Assembly: GCF_019393635.1 (NCBI RefSeq)
Contig: NC_057862.1
Span: forward strand, 266,180,441 to 266,244,440
DNA: 64,000 nt
Reading direction: 5' to 3'
Origin: Dromiciops gliroides
Taxonomy: Eukaryota > Chordata > Mammalia > Microbiotheria > Microbiotheriidae
The position numbers and the translations under genes were made by a program. Below are positions 38,291-51,032 of this stretch, piece by piece. The notes under the pieces were generated by a model. It was not told the DNA's origin. It searched no databases and was given only the letters and a program-made list of their open reading frames with translations. Every line of letters starts with the position of its first letter. Positions within the stretch are counted from its first letter, which is position 1.

Positions 38291-39693
38291 ATGGGCAAAG
38301 ATTAAACCTTCCTCTCATCAAAGTTGGTTCAAAGAGGAAATAACACACTCAGTTGGATATGAAATCTATCTTACTCTATAAGGAAGTTTAAAAAGGCGTG
38401 GTGATAACAGAAGGGGGAGGGAGGACTGATACAAGGGAGGGGATATCCCAATATGAAGGCTGAGATCATATGTAAAACACTTGTGAGAAGGAAAAGGGTG
38501 GGGGATAAGAATGTGGGGGTGGAGAATAAACAGATGAAAAATAGCATGGAAATAAATAGTTATAACTATAAATGTGAATGGGATGAACTCACCCATTGAA
38601 TGGAAGCAGATAGCAGAATGGATTAAAAACTAAAATCCTACAATATGTTGTTTACAAGAAACACATTTGAAGCAGAGAGATACACACGATGTATACATAA
38701 GAGGTTAGAACAGAATCTATTATGCCTCAGCTGAAGCAAAGAAAGCAAGGGTAGCAATCATGATTTCAGACAAAGCAAAAGCAAAAATAGATCTGGTTAA
38801 AAGTGATAAAGAAGGAAACTATATCTTGCTGAAAGGTACCATAGACAATGAAGTCTTATCAATACTTAACATATATGTACCAAATGGTATAGCATCTAAA
38901 TTTTTGAAGGAAAAGTTGAATGAGTTGCAGGAGGAAATAGATAGCAAAACTATCCTAGTGGGAGATAAACCTAACCAAAAAATAACAAGAAAGAAGTTAA
39001 GAAAATGAATAAAATTCTTGAAAAATTAGTTATGATAGATCTCTGGAGAAAATTGAATGGGAATAGAAAGGAATATACCTTCTTCTCCGAAGAACATGGG
39101 ACCTGCATGAAAACTTATCATGTATTAGGGCATAAAAACCTTACAACCAGGTGTAGAAAAGCAGAAATAGTAAACACATCCTTTTCAGATCATAATGCAA
39201 TAAAAATTACATTCAGTAATGGACAATTGAAAGAGAGATTAAAAAACAATTGGAAATTAAATAATCTGATCCTAAAAAACAAGTGGGCCAAAGAACAAAT
39301 CATAGAAAAAATTTATTATTTCATTAAATAAAATGACAATGATGAGGCAACATATCAAAATTTATGGGATACAGCCATAGGGGAAAATTTATATCCCAAT
39401 AAAATAGAGAAAAAGCAGATCAATGAATTGGGCATGCAACTAAAAAAAAAAAACAACTAGAAAATGAATAAATTAAAAATCCCCAACTAAACACCAAATT
39501 GGAAATCCTGAAAATCAAAGGAGAGATTAATGAAAATGAAATTGAAAGTAAGAAAACCATTGAATTAATAAATAAAACTAGAAGCTGGTTTTATGAAAAA
39601 AAAAACCAATAAAATAGATAAACCATTGGTTAATTTGATCAAAAAAAAAGGAAAGAAGGAAATGAAATTATTAGTATCAAAAAGGAAAGGGGT

Positions 39694-39861
39694 AGGGGGC
39701 AGCTAGGTGGCGCAGTGGATAAAGCACCGGCCCTGGATTCAGGAGGACCTGAGTTCAAATCCGGCCTCAGACACTTGACACTTACTAGCTGTGTGACCCT
39801 GGGCAAGTCACTTAACCCCCATGGTCCCCACAAAAAAAAATAAATAAAAAATTTAAAACAA
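39694..39861 (+). mobile_element. CORE-SINE in L1 ORF2
   Basis: Sense SINE with a perfect 15-bp TSD (AAAAAGGAAAGGGGT) at 39679-39693 and 39862-39876. Confidence 0.95.
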
Positions 39862-40154
39862 AAAAAAGGAAAGGGGTGAACTCACCACCAATGAAGAGGA
39901 AATTATTATTATTGTTATTATTTTTTTATGCCCAATGATATGCCAATAAATTTGACAATCTAAATGAAATGGATGAATATCTACAAAAATATAAATTACC
40001 CAGATTAGCAGAAGAAGAAATTAAATATTTAAATAAACCAATTTTAGAAAAAGAAATTGAACAAGTCATCTATGAACTTCCTAAGAAAACATCCCCAGGA
40101 CCAGACAGATTCACAAGTGAATTCTACCAAATATTTAAAGAACAATTAATCCCG

Positions 40155-40288
40155 AGAGCAGCTAGGTGGCGCAGTGAATAAAGCACCAGCCCTGGATCCA
40201 GGAGGACCTGAGTTTAAATCCAACCTCAGACACTTGACACTTACTAGCTATGTGATCCTGGGCAAGTCACCTAACCATTATTGCCCTG
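40155..40288 (+). mobile_element. CORE-SINE in L1 ORF2, no A-tail
   Basis: Sense SINE from GAGAGCAGCTAGGTGG to ATTGCCCTG. No poly-A and no clear TSD. Confidence 0.88.
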
Positions 40289-40856
40289 TGATACTATATA
40301 AATTATTTGAAAAAATAAGTGGAGTCCTACCAAATTCCTTTTATGAGACAAATATGATGCTGCTACCCAAACCAGTCAGAGCCAAAACAGAGAAAGTAAA
40401 TTATAGACCAATCTCGTTTTATTATTTATTGATGCAAAAATTTTAAATAAAATACTAGCAAAAAGATTGCAGGACGATATCACAAGGATCATACACTATG
40501 ACCAAGTGGAATTTATACAGAAATGCAGGACTGGTTCAGTATTAGGAAAACTATCAGCATAATTGACCATATCAATAATAAAAGCAACAGAAATCATATG
40601 ATTATCTCAATAGATGCAAAAAAGGCCTTTGACAAAATACAACACCCATTCCTGTTAAAAACAGTAGAGAGCATAGGAATAAAAGGCACTAACCTTAAAA
40701 TGATAAGTACTATTTATCTAAAACTATCAGTAAACATTATCTGTAATGGAGATAACCTGAAAGTCTTCCTAATACAATCAGAGATGAAGCAAGGATGCCC
40801 ATTATCACCTCTATTATGTAATATTCTATTAGAAATGTCAGCTATATTGTATTATT

Positions 40857-41016
40857 TTTGTTGTTGTTTTTGGGGTTTTTTTTCAGGGCAATTGGGGTTA
40901 AGTGACTTGCCCAGGATTGCACAGCTAGTAAGTGTTAAGTGTCTGAGGCCGGATTTGAACTCAGGTCCTCCTGAATCCAGGGCCGGTGCTCTATCCATTG
41001 TGCCACGTAGCTGCCC
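40857..41016 (-). mobile_element. CORE-SINE in L1 RT
   Basis: Antisense SINE; 15-bp TSD (CTATATTGTATTATT) at 40842-40856 and 41017-41031. It splits the RT palm sequence. Confidence 0.95.
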
Positions 41017-42109
41017 CTATATTGTATTATTAATATTGTATTAGAAATGTTATTCCTATAGTAATAAGAGAAGACAAAGAAATTAAAGGAATTAGAATAG
41101 GTAATGAGGAAACAAAACTATCACTCTTTGCAGATAAGATGTTATACTTAGAAAATCCTAGAGAATCAACTAAAAAGCTACTTGAAATTATTAACAACTT
41201 TAGCAAAGTTGCAAGATACACAATAAACCCACATAAATCATCAGAATTTCTATATATTACCAGTAAAGTCCAACAACAACAGACAGAAAGAGAAATTCCA
41301 TTTAAAATAACTGTAGCCAATATAAATTATTTGGGAATCTACCTGCAAAGGCAAAAACAGCAACTATATGACCAGAACTACAAAACACTTTTCAAAGAAA
41401 CAAAGTTGGATCTAATCAATTGGAAAAATATTAATTGCTCATGGGTAGGCAGAGCCAATACAATAAAAATGACAATCCTACCTAAGTTTTTTATTTAGTG
41501 CTGTACCAATCAAATTATCAAAAATATTTTACAGAGCTAGAAAAAATAATAACATAATTCATCTAGAAAAACAAAAGTTCAAGGATATCTTGGGAATCAA
41601 TGAAAAATACAAAAGAAGGTGGTCTAGCAGTACCAGATCTCAAACTGTATTATAAAGTGGTAACTAGCAAAACTAGCTAAGAAATGGTAGATCAGTGGAA
41701 GAGAATAGATAGAAATTATACTATAGTAAATGACTATAGTAACCTAGTATATAATAAATCCAAATATTCAAACTCATTATTTGACAAAAACTGCTGGGAA
41801 AACTGGAAAACAGTATGGCAGAAACTAAGTATAGACCAACATCTCACACTGTATACTAAAATGAGGTCAAAATGGATACATGACTTACACATAAAGGATG
41901 ATACCATAAGCAAATTAAGAGAGTATGGAATAATTGTCAAAACAGAGGAAGAATTTGGAACCAAAGAAGATATAAAGAATAAAATAAAATGTAAAATAGA
42001 TAATTTTTATTATATAAAATTTAAAAAAATTTTGCACAAACAAAACTAATGTAACCAAGATTACAAGGGAAGCAGAAAACTGGGAAAGAATTTTTTAAAC
42101 AAATATCTC

Positions 42110-42563
<454 letters not shown>

Positions 42564-43716
42564 AAACAAATATCTCTAATAAAAGCCCCATTTCTCAAAT
42601 ATATAGAGAACTGAGTCAAATTTATAAAAATACATGTCATTCCTCAATTGATAAATTGTCAAAGGATATGAACAGGCAGTTTGCAGACAAAGAAATCAAA
42701 GCTATATATAATCATATGAAAAATGCTCTAGATCACTATTAAGCAGAGAAATGCAAATTAACACAACTCTGAGGTATCACCTCACACTTATCAGAGTGGC
42801 AAATATAACAAAACTGGAAAATATTGGATGTTGGAGGGGATGTGGGAAAGCTGGGATGCTAATAAGCTGTTGTTGGAATTGTGAAAAGATCCAACCATTC
42901 TGGAGAACAATTTGGAACTATGCCCAAAGGACTATAGAACTGTGCATACCCTTTGATCCAGCAATGTCAGTCAAGGTTTATATCCCAAAGACATCCCCAA
43001 AAAGAGAAAAAGACCCATTTGTACAAAAATATTTCTAATAGCTCTGTTTGTGTTGGCTAAGAATCGGAAATCAAAGAAATGCCCATCAATTGGGGAATGT
43101 CTAAACAAACAGTGTTATATGATGGTGATGGACAACTATTGTGCTATAAGAAATGACAAGCAGGATGACTTCATAAAGTCCTGCAAAGACATGTATGAAA
43201 TGATGCATAGTAAAGTGAGGAGAACCAAGAGAACATTGTGCACAGAGTGCAGCAATATTGTTTGATGAAGAACTATGAATGCCTTGACCTTTCTCAACAA
43301 TACAATGATCCAAGAAAATCCCAAAGGACTATTGATGAAATATACTATCCACCTCCAAAGAAAGAACTGATATTGATGGAAGAGACTGAAGCATGCTATT
43401 TTTCACTTTCTTTCATTTTTTTTTAGTCAAGTTTTCTTCTATAAAATGACTAATATGGTAGTACTTTGCATAGTCATATATGCATAACTTATATCTGATT
43501 GCTTGCCACCTCGAGGAGGGGGAAGGAAAGGGAGGGAAGGAGGGATAAAAATTGGAACCCAAAACTATAAATAAAAATTTTTATTACATTAAAAAAATAA
43601 AGTCAATTAAGGAGGTGTTTGCCCCAGTTTACACTCTCCTTCCCTAAAACCCCTCAACTGCATGGATGTCTTGCTGAGAAGAATAAATGGGTACTTGTTT
43701 TCATAACTGTGCTTCA

Positions 43717-44542
43717 AATTTGGAATTATGCCCAAAGGGCAATAAAGCTGTGCATACCCTTTGACCCAGCAATCCCACTTTTAGGTCTTTTGCCCAAAGA
43801 AATCATGGAAGGGGGAAAGGGACCCACATGTACAAAAATATTTATAGCTGCTCTTTTTTTACGTGGTAGCAAGGAATTGGAAGTTATGGGGATGCCCATC
43901 AATTGGGGAATGGCTGGACAAGCTGTGGTATATGAATACAATGGAATACTATTGTGCTGTAAGAAATGATGAGCAGGAAGAGTTCAGAGAAACCTGGAGG
44001 GTCTTACGTGAGCTGATGATGAGTGAGATGAGCAGAACCAGAAGAACATTGTACACAGTATCATCAACATTGAGTGTTGACCTACTGTGATGGACTATAT
44101 TCTTCTCACCAATGCAATGGTACAGAAGAGTTCCAGCGAACTCATGATAGAAGAGGATCTCCAAATCCAAGAAAAAAAAAGAAAGAAAGAACTGTGGAGT
44201 ATAGATGCTGATTGAACCATATTATTTCTTTTGTTTTGGGTGCTGTTGGTTTTTTTTTTTTCTTTCTATTTTGAGGTTTTGCATCACTGCTCTGATTCTT
44301 TCTCTTGTAACAGGATTAATGCAGAAATAGGATTAATGTTATTATGTGTATATATATGTGTGTGTGTATATATATATGTATATGTATAGAGATATATAGA
44401 TATAACTTATATCAGATTACCTGCTGTCTAGGGGAGGGGGGAGGGAGGGGTGGGAGGGAGAAAAATCTGAAATTGTAAAACATGTATAAACAAAAGTTGA
44501 GAACTATCTTTACATGTAATGGAAAAAATAAAATACCTCATA
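43717..44542 (+). mobile_element. 5'-truncated L1 3' end with TSD
   Basis: About 826 bp from the ORF2 C-terminal segment to the 3' UTR and AATAAA end. It is flanked by a perfect 15-bp TSD (CATAACTGTGCTTCA) at 43702-43716 and 44543-44557. A (TG/TA)-rich tract at 44345-44402 lies in the 3' UTR. Confidence 0.92.
44345..44402 (+). repeat. TA/TG microsatellite in L1 3' UTR
   Basis: Alternating TATATATG and TGTGTGTGTA runs within the L1 inserted at 43717-44542. Confidence 0.85.
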
Positions 44543-44557
44543 CATAACTGTGCTTCA

Positions 44558-46432
44558 CTCCGTTTCTGTTTTTGTGGGGGACAGATTTCTGTTTTTGACC
44601 ATAGTTATCAAAGTCTCTTCAAAAGCAAAACTCATTGTGGGGTGGGGGTGAGGAGGTTGAGAAGGTGAGCAAGGGAAAACATGTTGCTCCTGGATGATTA
44701 AAAATTTCTCTCTCCATAATCTCCTCATATACCAACTACATCACTTACACAGGTACACTCTATCTAGCAGACACATCCCTTATGATTAAACACAACCATT
44801 ACAGAGAAGTGCTGAAAACAAGACTAGTACTTTTATGGAGCTGAGATATGGGAAATCTTTAGCCTCTCCTCATAGCACTACCAAACTCTTAGTATCTGCT
44901 GTGTGCTTTACTTTTACTTCTTCATCATCCACTGAGCACTCCTCAAACCTCTACAATCTTGCACCTGTTTTTTCCTCAGTTCTTATCTTCCTTGACTTCT
45001 CTGCAGTTTTTGATAACACTCCTCCTAGTGAATTTTCCCTCTTCTTGGGCTTCTGTGACACTCTTAATTTTTCTTATAGTTTCATCACTACTACCCAGTC
45101 CCCTTCCCTAGATCATTATCATGTGTTCCCTTTTCTTCTTTCTACATTCTAGATGATTTCATTAAGTTCCTGGGCCCAGTTTCCCAGAGTGGGGAGGTAG
45201 AATGGTGGAACTTAATACATTAAGGTTGCACCATGAGTATAGCTACCTAAAGGGGAAGCTGGGACTCAGTAGAGAGGAAATTATATATCATGTCTATGGG
45301 CTATGGCGAGTCCTTTGTATTATTTTGCATTCTTTCTATGATGTTAAATAAAGGCTATCTCATATCCAGTATTATTAGCCTGAGTATTTCAATAGGAGGT
45401 GTTTTTTAAAAATGATATCTTGAGATGAAGGCACCAGCTATATTGTGAGATTTCTAGAGAAAACTCTAAGTGTGGCAAAATGAGTCCAAGTTAAGATTTG
45501 GGGAACTGAATTTGGACCACTAAAGTTCAAACCTCTGGGTACTGGGCCATAGGGCATATATCTTACAAGGCACACTTCAAGTGTCACTTCTTTATGAAGT
45601 TTTCCCTGATCCCCTCCATTTATTGTGTGTGTTTAGCTTTTACAAAGGGGATATTTTCAATTTAGATATAGCAATATAAAAATACAAATATTTCTTCTCA
45701 GAAACATTTTGGGGCATATTTTTCCTCTTTACCATTTTAGTTTCTGAGGAGAGTAACATCAGATTTAGCACAATTTCTACATGTCATTGCTTAAATTTAC
45801 ATCCAAATGTGACAGTATAGCCAGATAAGTCTTTGCCTCAGTTACTGCTAGGATGTGTTCAAAAGATCATTTCCAAAGGTTCTTGGTCCTTGAGACATTG
45901 ATGCCAGGTTGACTGCAAAACCAGCCATGGACTCAAACTTCCAGAATTCCCAGAGGCTGTCTTCTAACAGTTGGGAACTCAAAAGGCCAGAGCTTCCAAA
46001 TTAATTTTTTACAACTAAATGGAAAAGAACAAATGACAGGGCAAAAGAACTGAGGTCAATTTGCATTGTCTCTTAATGCACACCATTAGCAAATGAGTCA
46101 AACCAAGAGAGGGTACCTGAGAAAAATGACCAAGCATGATGAAGACCTTTTGAAGGTGCCCCTGTTCCATTACAAATAAAAAAAGGCTTCTACCAGATAT
46201 GGTTATATGGTTATGGTTATATGGTATGTGGTTATCAGAATAAGAAACAATTACAAAATGTCTGTATATGCTCCAAAGTCTCTCCAGATCACTTCTATTA
46301 CATGTCATCACAACTTTATCAAAACAGACTTTCCAGCCTCTCCTAAAAGGGAAGTTTGCATGTAGTTTAAACACATGTTGGTTCTTGTTATGCACTATTT
46401 TCTCTTTAAAATTTTTGTTTTGGGGGCAGCTG
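44558..46432. other. Intergenic, little recognised
   Basis: An L2 remnant (44890-45640) and otherwise plain AT-rich sequence. The open stretch on the minus strand at 46015-46581 includes SINE sequence and shows no protein-like composition. Confidence 0.5.
44890..45640 (+). mobile_element. L2 remnant, probably interrupted
   Basis: The segment at 44890-45150 resembles L2 coding-derived sequence (CCTTGACTTCTCTGCAG), and 45570-45640 resembles the L2 segment with TTCCCTGATCCCCTCC. The stretch between (about 45165-45545) is different, contains AATAAA near 45348, and may be an inserted LTR or other element that I cannot name. Confidence 0.4.
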
Positions 46433-46568
46433 GGTGGTGCAGTGGATAGAGCACCGGCCCTAGCATCAGGAGGACCTGAGTTCATATCCGGCCTCAGACA
46501 CTTAACACTTACTAGCTGTGTGACTCTGGGCAAGTCACTTAACCCCAATTGCCTCACCAAAAAAAAAA
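46433..46568 (+). mobile_element. CORE-SINE
   Basis: Sense SINE, GGGCAGCTGGGTGGTGCAG head to poly-A. The flanks show TTGTTTTG on both sides as a short TSD. Confidence 0.9.
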
Positions 46569-46814
46569 ATTGTTTTGCCAATTTCAGGAAATTGACAGGT
46601 ATATTTTGAGGATACTACTTAAAATTGTACATTATCCTTTGTAAGATTTTGCAAATGAGTTTATATTCTAAACAACTGTGTCTTTGATTACCATCTCTTT
46701 CACATAGCAAGTTCTGGTTTTCTAGTGACAATGGATTTATATTTGTTGAACTTCTACATAATATTATCATAAATGATTTCAATGTAGTTTCTGTTATTCG
46801 TTTCCAATTTTTTA

Positions 46815-47250
46815 TTGGACAGCTAGGTGGAGCAATGGATGGAGTGCCTGGTCTGAAGTCAGGAAGACCCATCTTCCTGAGTTCAAATCTGGCCTCATGG
46901 GGGGCAGCAAGATGGCACAGTGGTTAAAGCACCGGCCCAGGATTCAGGAGTACCTGAGTTCAAATCCGGCCTCGGACACTTGACACTTATTAGCTGTGTG
47001 ACCATGGGCAAGTCACTTAACCCCCATTGCCTAAAAAAAAAAAAAAACAAAATCTGGCCTCAGACACTTCCTAGTTGTGTGACCTTAGCAAGTCCCTTAA
47101 TCCTATTTGCCTCCATTCCTTATCTGTAAAATAAGCTGGAAAAGAAAATGGCAAACTGTTCCAGTGTCTTTGCCAAGAAAACCCCTAATGGGGTTATAAA
47201 GATTCAGATGGGACTGAAAATGACTGCACAATAACACACAACTGTTTTTT
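46815..47250 (+). mobile_element. MAR1-like SINE with RTE-type tail, split by a CORE-SINE
   Basis: A head resembling the CORE-SINE (GACAGCTAGGTGGAGCAATGG), then a distinct tail with CTTTGCCAAGAAAACCCC and GACTGAAAATGACTG, as in marsupial SINEs mobilised by RTE-type LINEs. It is interrupted at 46898-47049. Confidence 0.82.
46898..47049 (+). mobile_element. CORE-SINE nested in the MAR1-like SINE
   Basis: Sense SINE; perfect 13-bp TSD (AAATCTGGCCTCA) at 46885-46897 and 47050-47062, a target inside the related core of the host SINE. Confidence 0.95.
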
Positions 47251-48339
47251 AATTGCTAAGTAGTTCAAGATTGAGCTGTTTCAAATGTATGCCACAGCTT
47301 TTTCTACTTTTTCGTCGTGCATTTAATTTAAGCTGATCTTTGGTGGTATAGCTATACAAAAATGAATGATTCAGGAACCACTTAAATATAAATTATGGGT
47401 GTTTTGCGGGGAGGGTGTCCTGTTAAAATATAATCTAGTTTGGTGAAATGAAAGATAAGTGAAATGAAAAGTTGTAGAAAAGACAAACTCTGGTATTGAA
47501 ACTGCAAAAAACAAAAACAAAAAACCCCCACCACCAACAAAAAAGCAACAACAAACAAACCAAAAAACCATCTGAAATGGACTCTAGAAGTATCACTGGC
47601 AAAGCAATCCCAAAAGTAAACAGAAATAAGCTTCTCCCTTCACTCCAGAAATATACAAAAGGACTACCAAAAGCCAGCAAGGCGGGTAAATGGATCTCAG
47701 CAGCCAGAGGCAGCTTGAAAAAATGCAAAAATTAGAGAAGCCAATATGAACTCTTGTAACATTTGACTGCAAGGAAATATACAATTTCCAACTTTCTATC
47801 AAGTTTCTAAACGATGTCACAGGGATTTGTTGGTTGAGATACCAATTACCCTCTGGTAGACAGTTTTTCTGAAGAGAAGTTAAGATTACATTATCAGGGA
47901 ATGAGAGAGATAGCCTACTTCATTTGACATAACTAAAAACAAAACAGGAAGAATATAGATGAGGAATATTTATAATGTATTAAGTGGAAGAATGGAGAAG
48001 ATTCCTGTTTAGGCAAATTAATTCCTAAAGATTATTTTGTCTGTTTCCAAAAGGATTCCCTTTACTCCCAACATAGATGTCAGAGAGATATCAACTTGTG
48101 AATGGAATGAGACTAACATATCTGGCTTCCATTAAGCAGTTTACCATTCGTTTGAATTGAACTAAATTATAACATTGATTGATTATAAGGTGAGAACATC
48201 ATTGAAGTGTAAAATGAATAATTCCAATTGTTTTAAATTATTTTTTGTCTGTAAAGAAAACCTATGTAGCCAAGAATAGAAGGAATGCAGAAAATCAGGA
48301 AAAAAGAAAACTTTCATAATCTCTCAGATAGGATGTGAT
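47251..48339. other. Intergenic, nothing recognised
   Basis: An A-rich run at 47505-47570 and plain sequence. No gene, repeat family or structured RNA identified. Confidence 0.5.
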
Positions 48340-48640
48340 TGGGTTGGAATATTGTTGTGGTATGGGAAATGATGATCTGGTTGACTTCGAAAAACATGAA
48401 AAGACTTGGACTTGTGAAGGAAGATACTATCCACCTTCAGAAAAATAGATGAGTAAAAATAAACATAGTAGGATATATATGAGTGTATATGTGTATGTTT
48501 ATAGATATCTATGTGTGTATATATATATATATACATATATACATGTGTGTGTATATATATACACATATATACACACACACATATATATGCTTTCTTTAAG
48601 GTGTGGAGTGGGGAGAGAGGGGAAAAATAAAGTTAAGAGT
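48340..48640 (+). mobile_element. L1 3'-end remnant
   Basis: It carries the ATGGGAAATGATGATCTGG-type ORF2 tail and a G-rich 3' UTR block near 48605-48625, diverged and interrupted by an AT/AC microsatellite at 48475-48590. Confidence 0.55.
48475..48590 (+). repeat. AT/ATAC-rich microsatellite
   Basis: Compound ATGTGT, ATATAT and ACACAC runs inside an L1 3' remnant. Confidence 0.85.
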
Positions 48641-48649
48641 ACACAGCTG

Positions 48650-48807
48650 CGGGGCAGCTAGATGGCGCAGTGGATAGAGCACCGGCCCTGGAGTCAGGAG
48701 TACCTGAGTTCAAATCCGGCCTCAGACACTTAACACATACTAGCTGTGTGACCCTGGGCAAGTCACTTAACCCCAATTGCCTCACTAAAAAACAAAACAA
48801 AACAAAA
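48650..48807 (+). mobile_element. CORE-SINE
   Basis: Sense SINE with a perfect 15-bp TSD (AAGAGTACACAGCTG) at 48635-48649 and 48808-48822. Confidence 0.96.
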
Positions 48808-50148
48808 AAGAGTACACAGCTGAGAACAAAAGAAAATCAACAAGGAAACAAAGCTGGGCAGATTTATTACATAGGTTTTCTTGAAATGGAAATTTATTGT
48901 TTTATATTGAATCTTTTATGTTCTGCTTGTGTATATGGCAACTTTTTTTCTTTTCTTATTTTGTATTTGGCTAAAATAAATTTTAAAATTTAAAAAGAGA
49001 AAAAAGTAAAGTAAAAAAAAAGCATTGATTGAGAACAGGATAAACACAAATAAAATAAAACTTGTGGGATCCATGAAAAGTAATTCATACTACCATGATA
49101 CTGGATACACTGGTTTTGATTGCTAGAGAAAGCATTCAGTTTGATTTGCTGAGATTCCATGAATCTTCTTACAGGTCTCAGTTTCTACAAATGCAAAAAT
49201 TTGTTTTCTATACCAAACAAAAATCCTTTCAGTTGAATGGAATCACCAATAAACTGTATTCCACCATGAGGAATACAGGAAAAATCTCAATGGATTATAT
49301 TATTTCTTATAGCACAGCAATATTCCACCACAATCCATTACCACAACTTGTTCAGCCATTCCTTAATTGATGAACATCTCCTCAACTTCCAGTACTTAGC
49401 TACCACAAAAAGAGCTGCTATACATATTTTTGTACAAATAGGTTCTTCTCCCTTGCCTCCTTCCCACCTCCTTTTTTGTGTCTTTGGTATAGAGACCTAG
49501 TAATGGTATTGCTGGATCAGAGAGTAAGCACAGTTTTATAACCCTTTGGGTATGATTCCAAATTGCTCTCCAGAACAATTGGACTAGTATACAACTCCAC
49601 CAACAGTATATTACTGTGCTAGTTTTCCCTTATCCCTTCCAACATTTATCATTTTTCTTGTCATATTAGCCAATCTGATAGGTGTGAGGTAGTACTTCAG
49701 AGTTGCTTTCATTTTCATTTCTCTAATCAATAGTGATTTAGATAATTTTTTTTCACATGACTATAGATAGCTTTGATTTCTTTGTCTCAAAACAGTCTGT
49801 TAATATCCTTTGACCATTTATCAACTGGGGAATGACTTGTATTCTTATAAATTTGACTCACTTCTCTAAATGTATGAGAAATGAAGTCTTTATCAGAAAT
49901 ACCTGCTGTAAAAATTGTTTTCCTGTTTTCTGCTTTCCTTCTAAATTTGGTTGCACTGGTTTTGTTTGTGCAAAAACTTTTAAATTTTATATTAATCAAA
50001 ATGATCCATTTTACATTTTGTAATTCTTTTTAGATTTTGTTTGGTCACAAGATTTTCCCTTCTCTATAAATCTGACAAGTAAGCTATTTCTTGCTCTCTT
50101 AATTTGCTTGTGGTGTCACCCTTTATCTGCAAATCATGTACTATTTTG

Positions 50149-50305
50149 TTTGTTTATTTTTGGTTTTTTTCGGGGCAACGGGGGTTAAGTGACTTGCCCA
50201 GGGTCACACAGCTAGTAAGTGTCAAGTGTCTGAGGCCAGATTTGAACTCAGGTCCTCCTGAATCCAGGGCTGGTGCTTTATCCACTGCGCCACCTTGCTG
50301 CCCCC
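50149..50305 (-). mobile_element. CORE-SINE in the minus-strand L1
   Basis: Antisense SINE; 18-bp TSD (AAATCATGTACTATTTTG) at 50131-50148 and 50306-50323. Confidence 0.95.
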
Positions 50306-50674
50306 AAATCATGTACTATTTTGGACCATATCTTGGTATATGGTATAAGGCATTGGTCTATAGCTAGTTTCTGCCATTCTGTTTTCCAGTTTTCCCAACA
50401 GTTTTTCTCTCAAAAATTTGGATCTTTGGGTTTATCAAACACTGAATTACTATGGTGTTTTACTACTGTATCTTGTGTATATAATCTGTTTCCCTGATCT
50501 ACCATTCTATTTCTTAACCAGTACCAGGTACTTTTGATGATTATCTTTTTATAATGCAGTTTGAGATCTGGTTCAGTTGATGAATTTTGTTATGATTTTT
50601 TTCTAACTATAAAATAATTTTTGGTAGATTGATTGGTATGGCACTGAATAAGTAGATTAATTTTGGTACAATTG

Positions 50675-51032
50675 TGTTAAGGGCTAAAATTCTAGCTAGT
50701 CTGTCTAAAATATCTAATGAGTGGTCGCCAATAAATTATAAGCTTTAGCAAGAGTTAGACTTTTAAGCATTTATTAAGGAAAAGAAGAATTTGGTAAAGA
50801 GAGAGAGAAAGGCCTAGATTCCTATCTATTAAAGGGAGAGCACATTTCTAGCTCCGCTCTCCACCAGAGTCCAAAGCCAAGAGCGCGAGACTGAGCGCCA
50901 GTCTCTTCCTTCCTCCTCCCACTAGCCCGCGTCACTTCCCGACTCCTGGTCTTGCCCTCAAAGACCTTCCCTTCATGGGCAGAACTCTTCTACAGTAAGT
51001 ATCCAGCAGGTGGCGTCATTCCAATCGTTACA
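50675..51032 (-). repeat. 3' LTR of the young provirus
   Basis: In element sense it begins TGTAACGATTGG and ends GCCCTTAACA, with a polyadenylation signal at about 50762-50772. CpGs are well kept (for example GAGCGCGAGACTGAGCGCC on the plus strand), consistent with recent arrival. Confidence 0.93.

Noticed and set aside
43050-43265. Plus-strand 71-codon frame with Cys and Met residues
   Set aside because: It is the L1 ORF2 terminal region and 3' UTR; the same peptide recurs at 55164-55385 in another L1 end.
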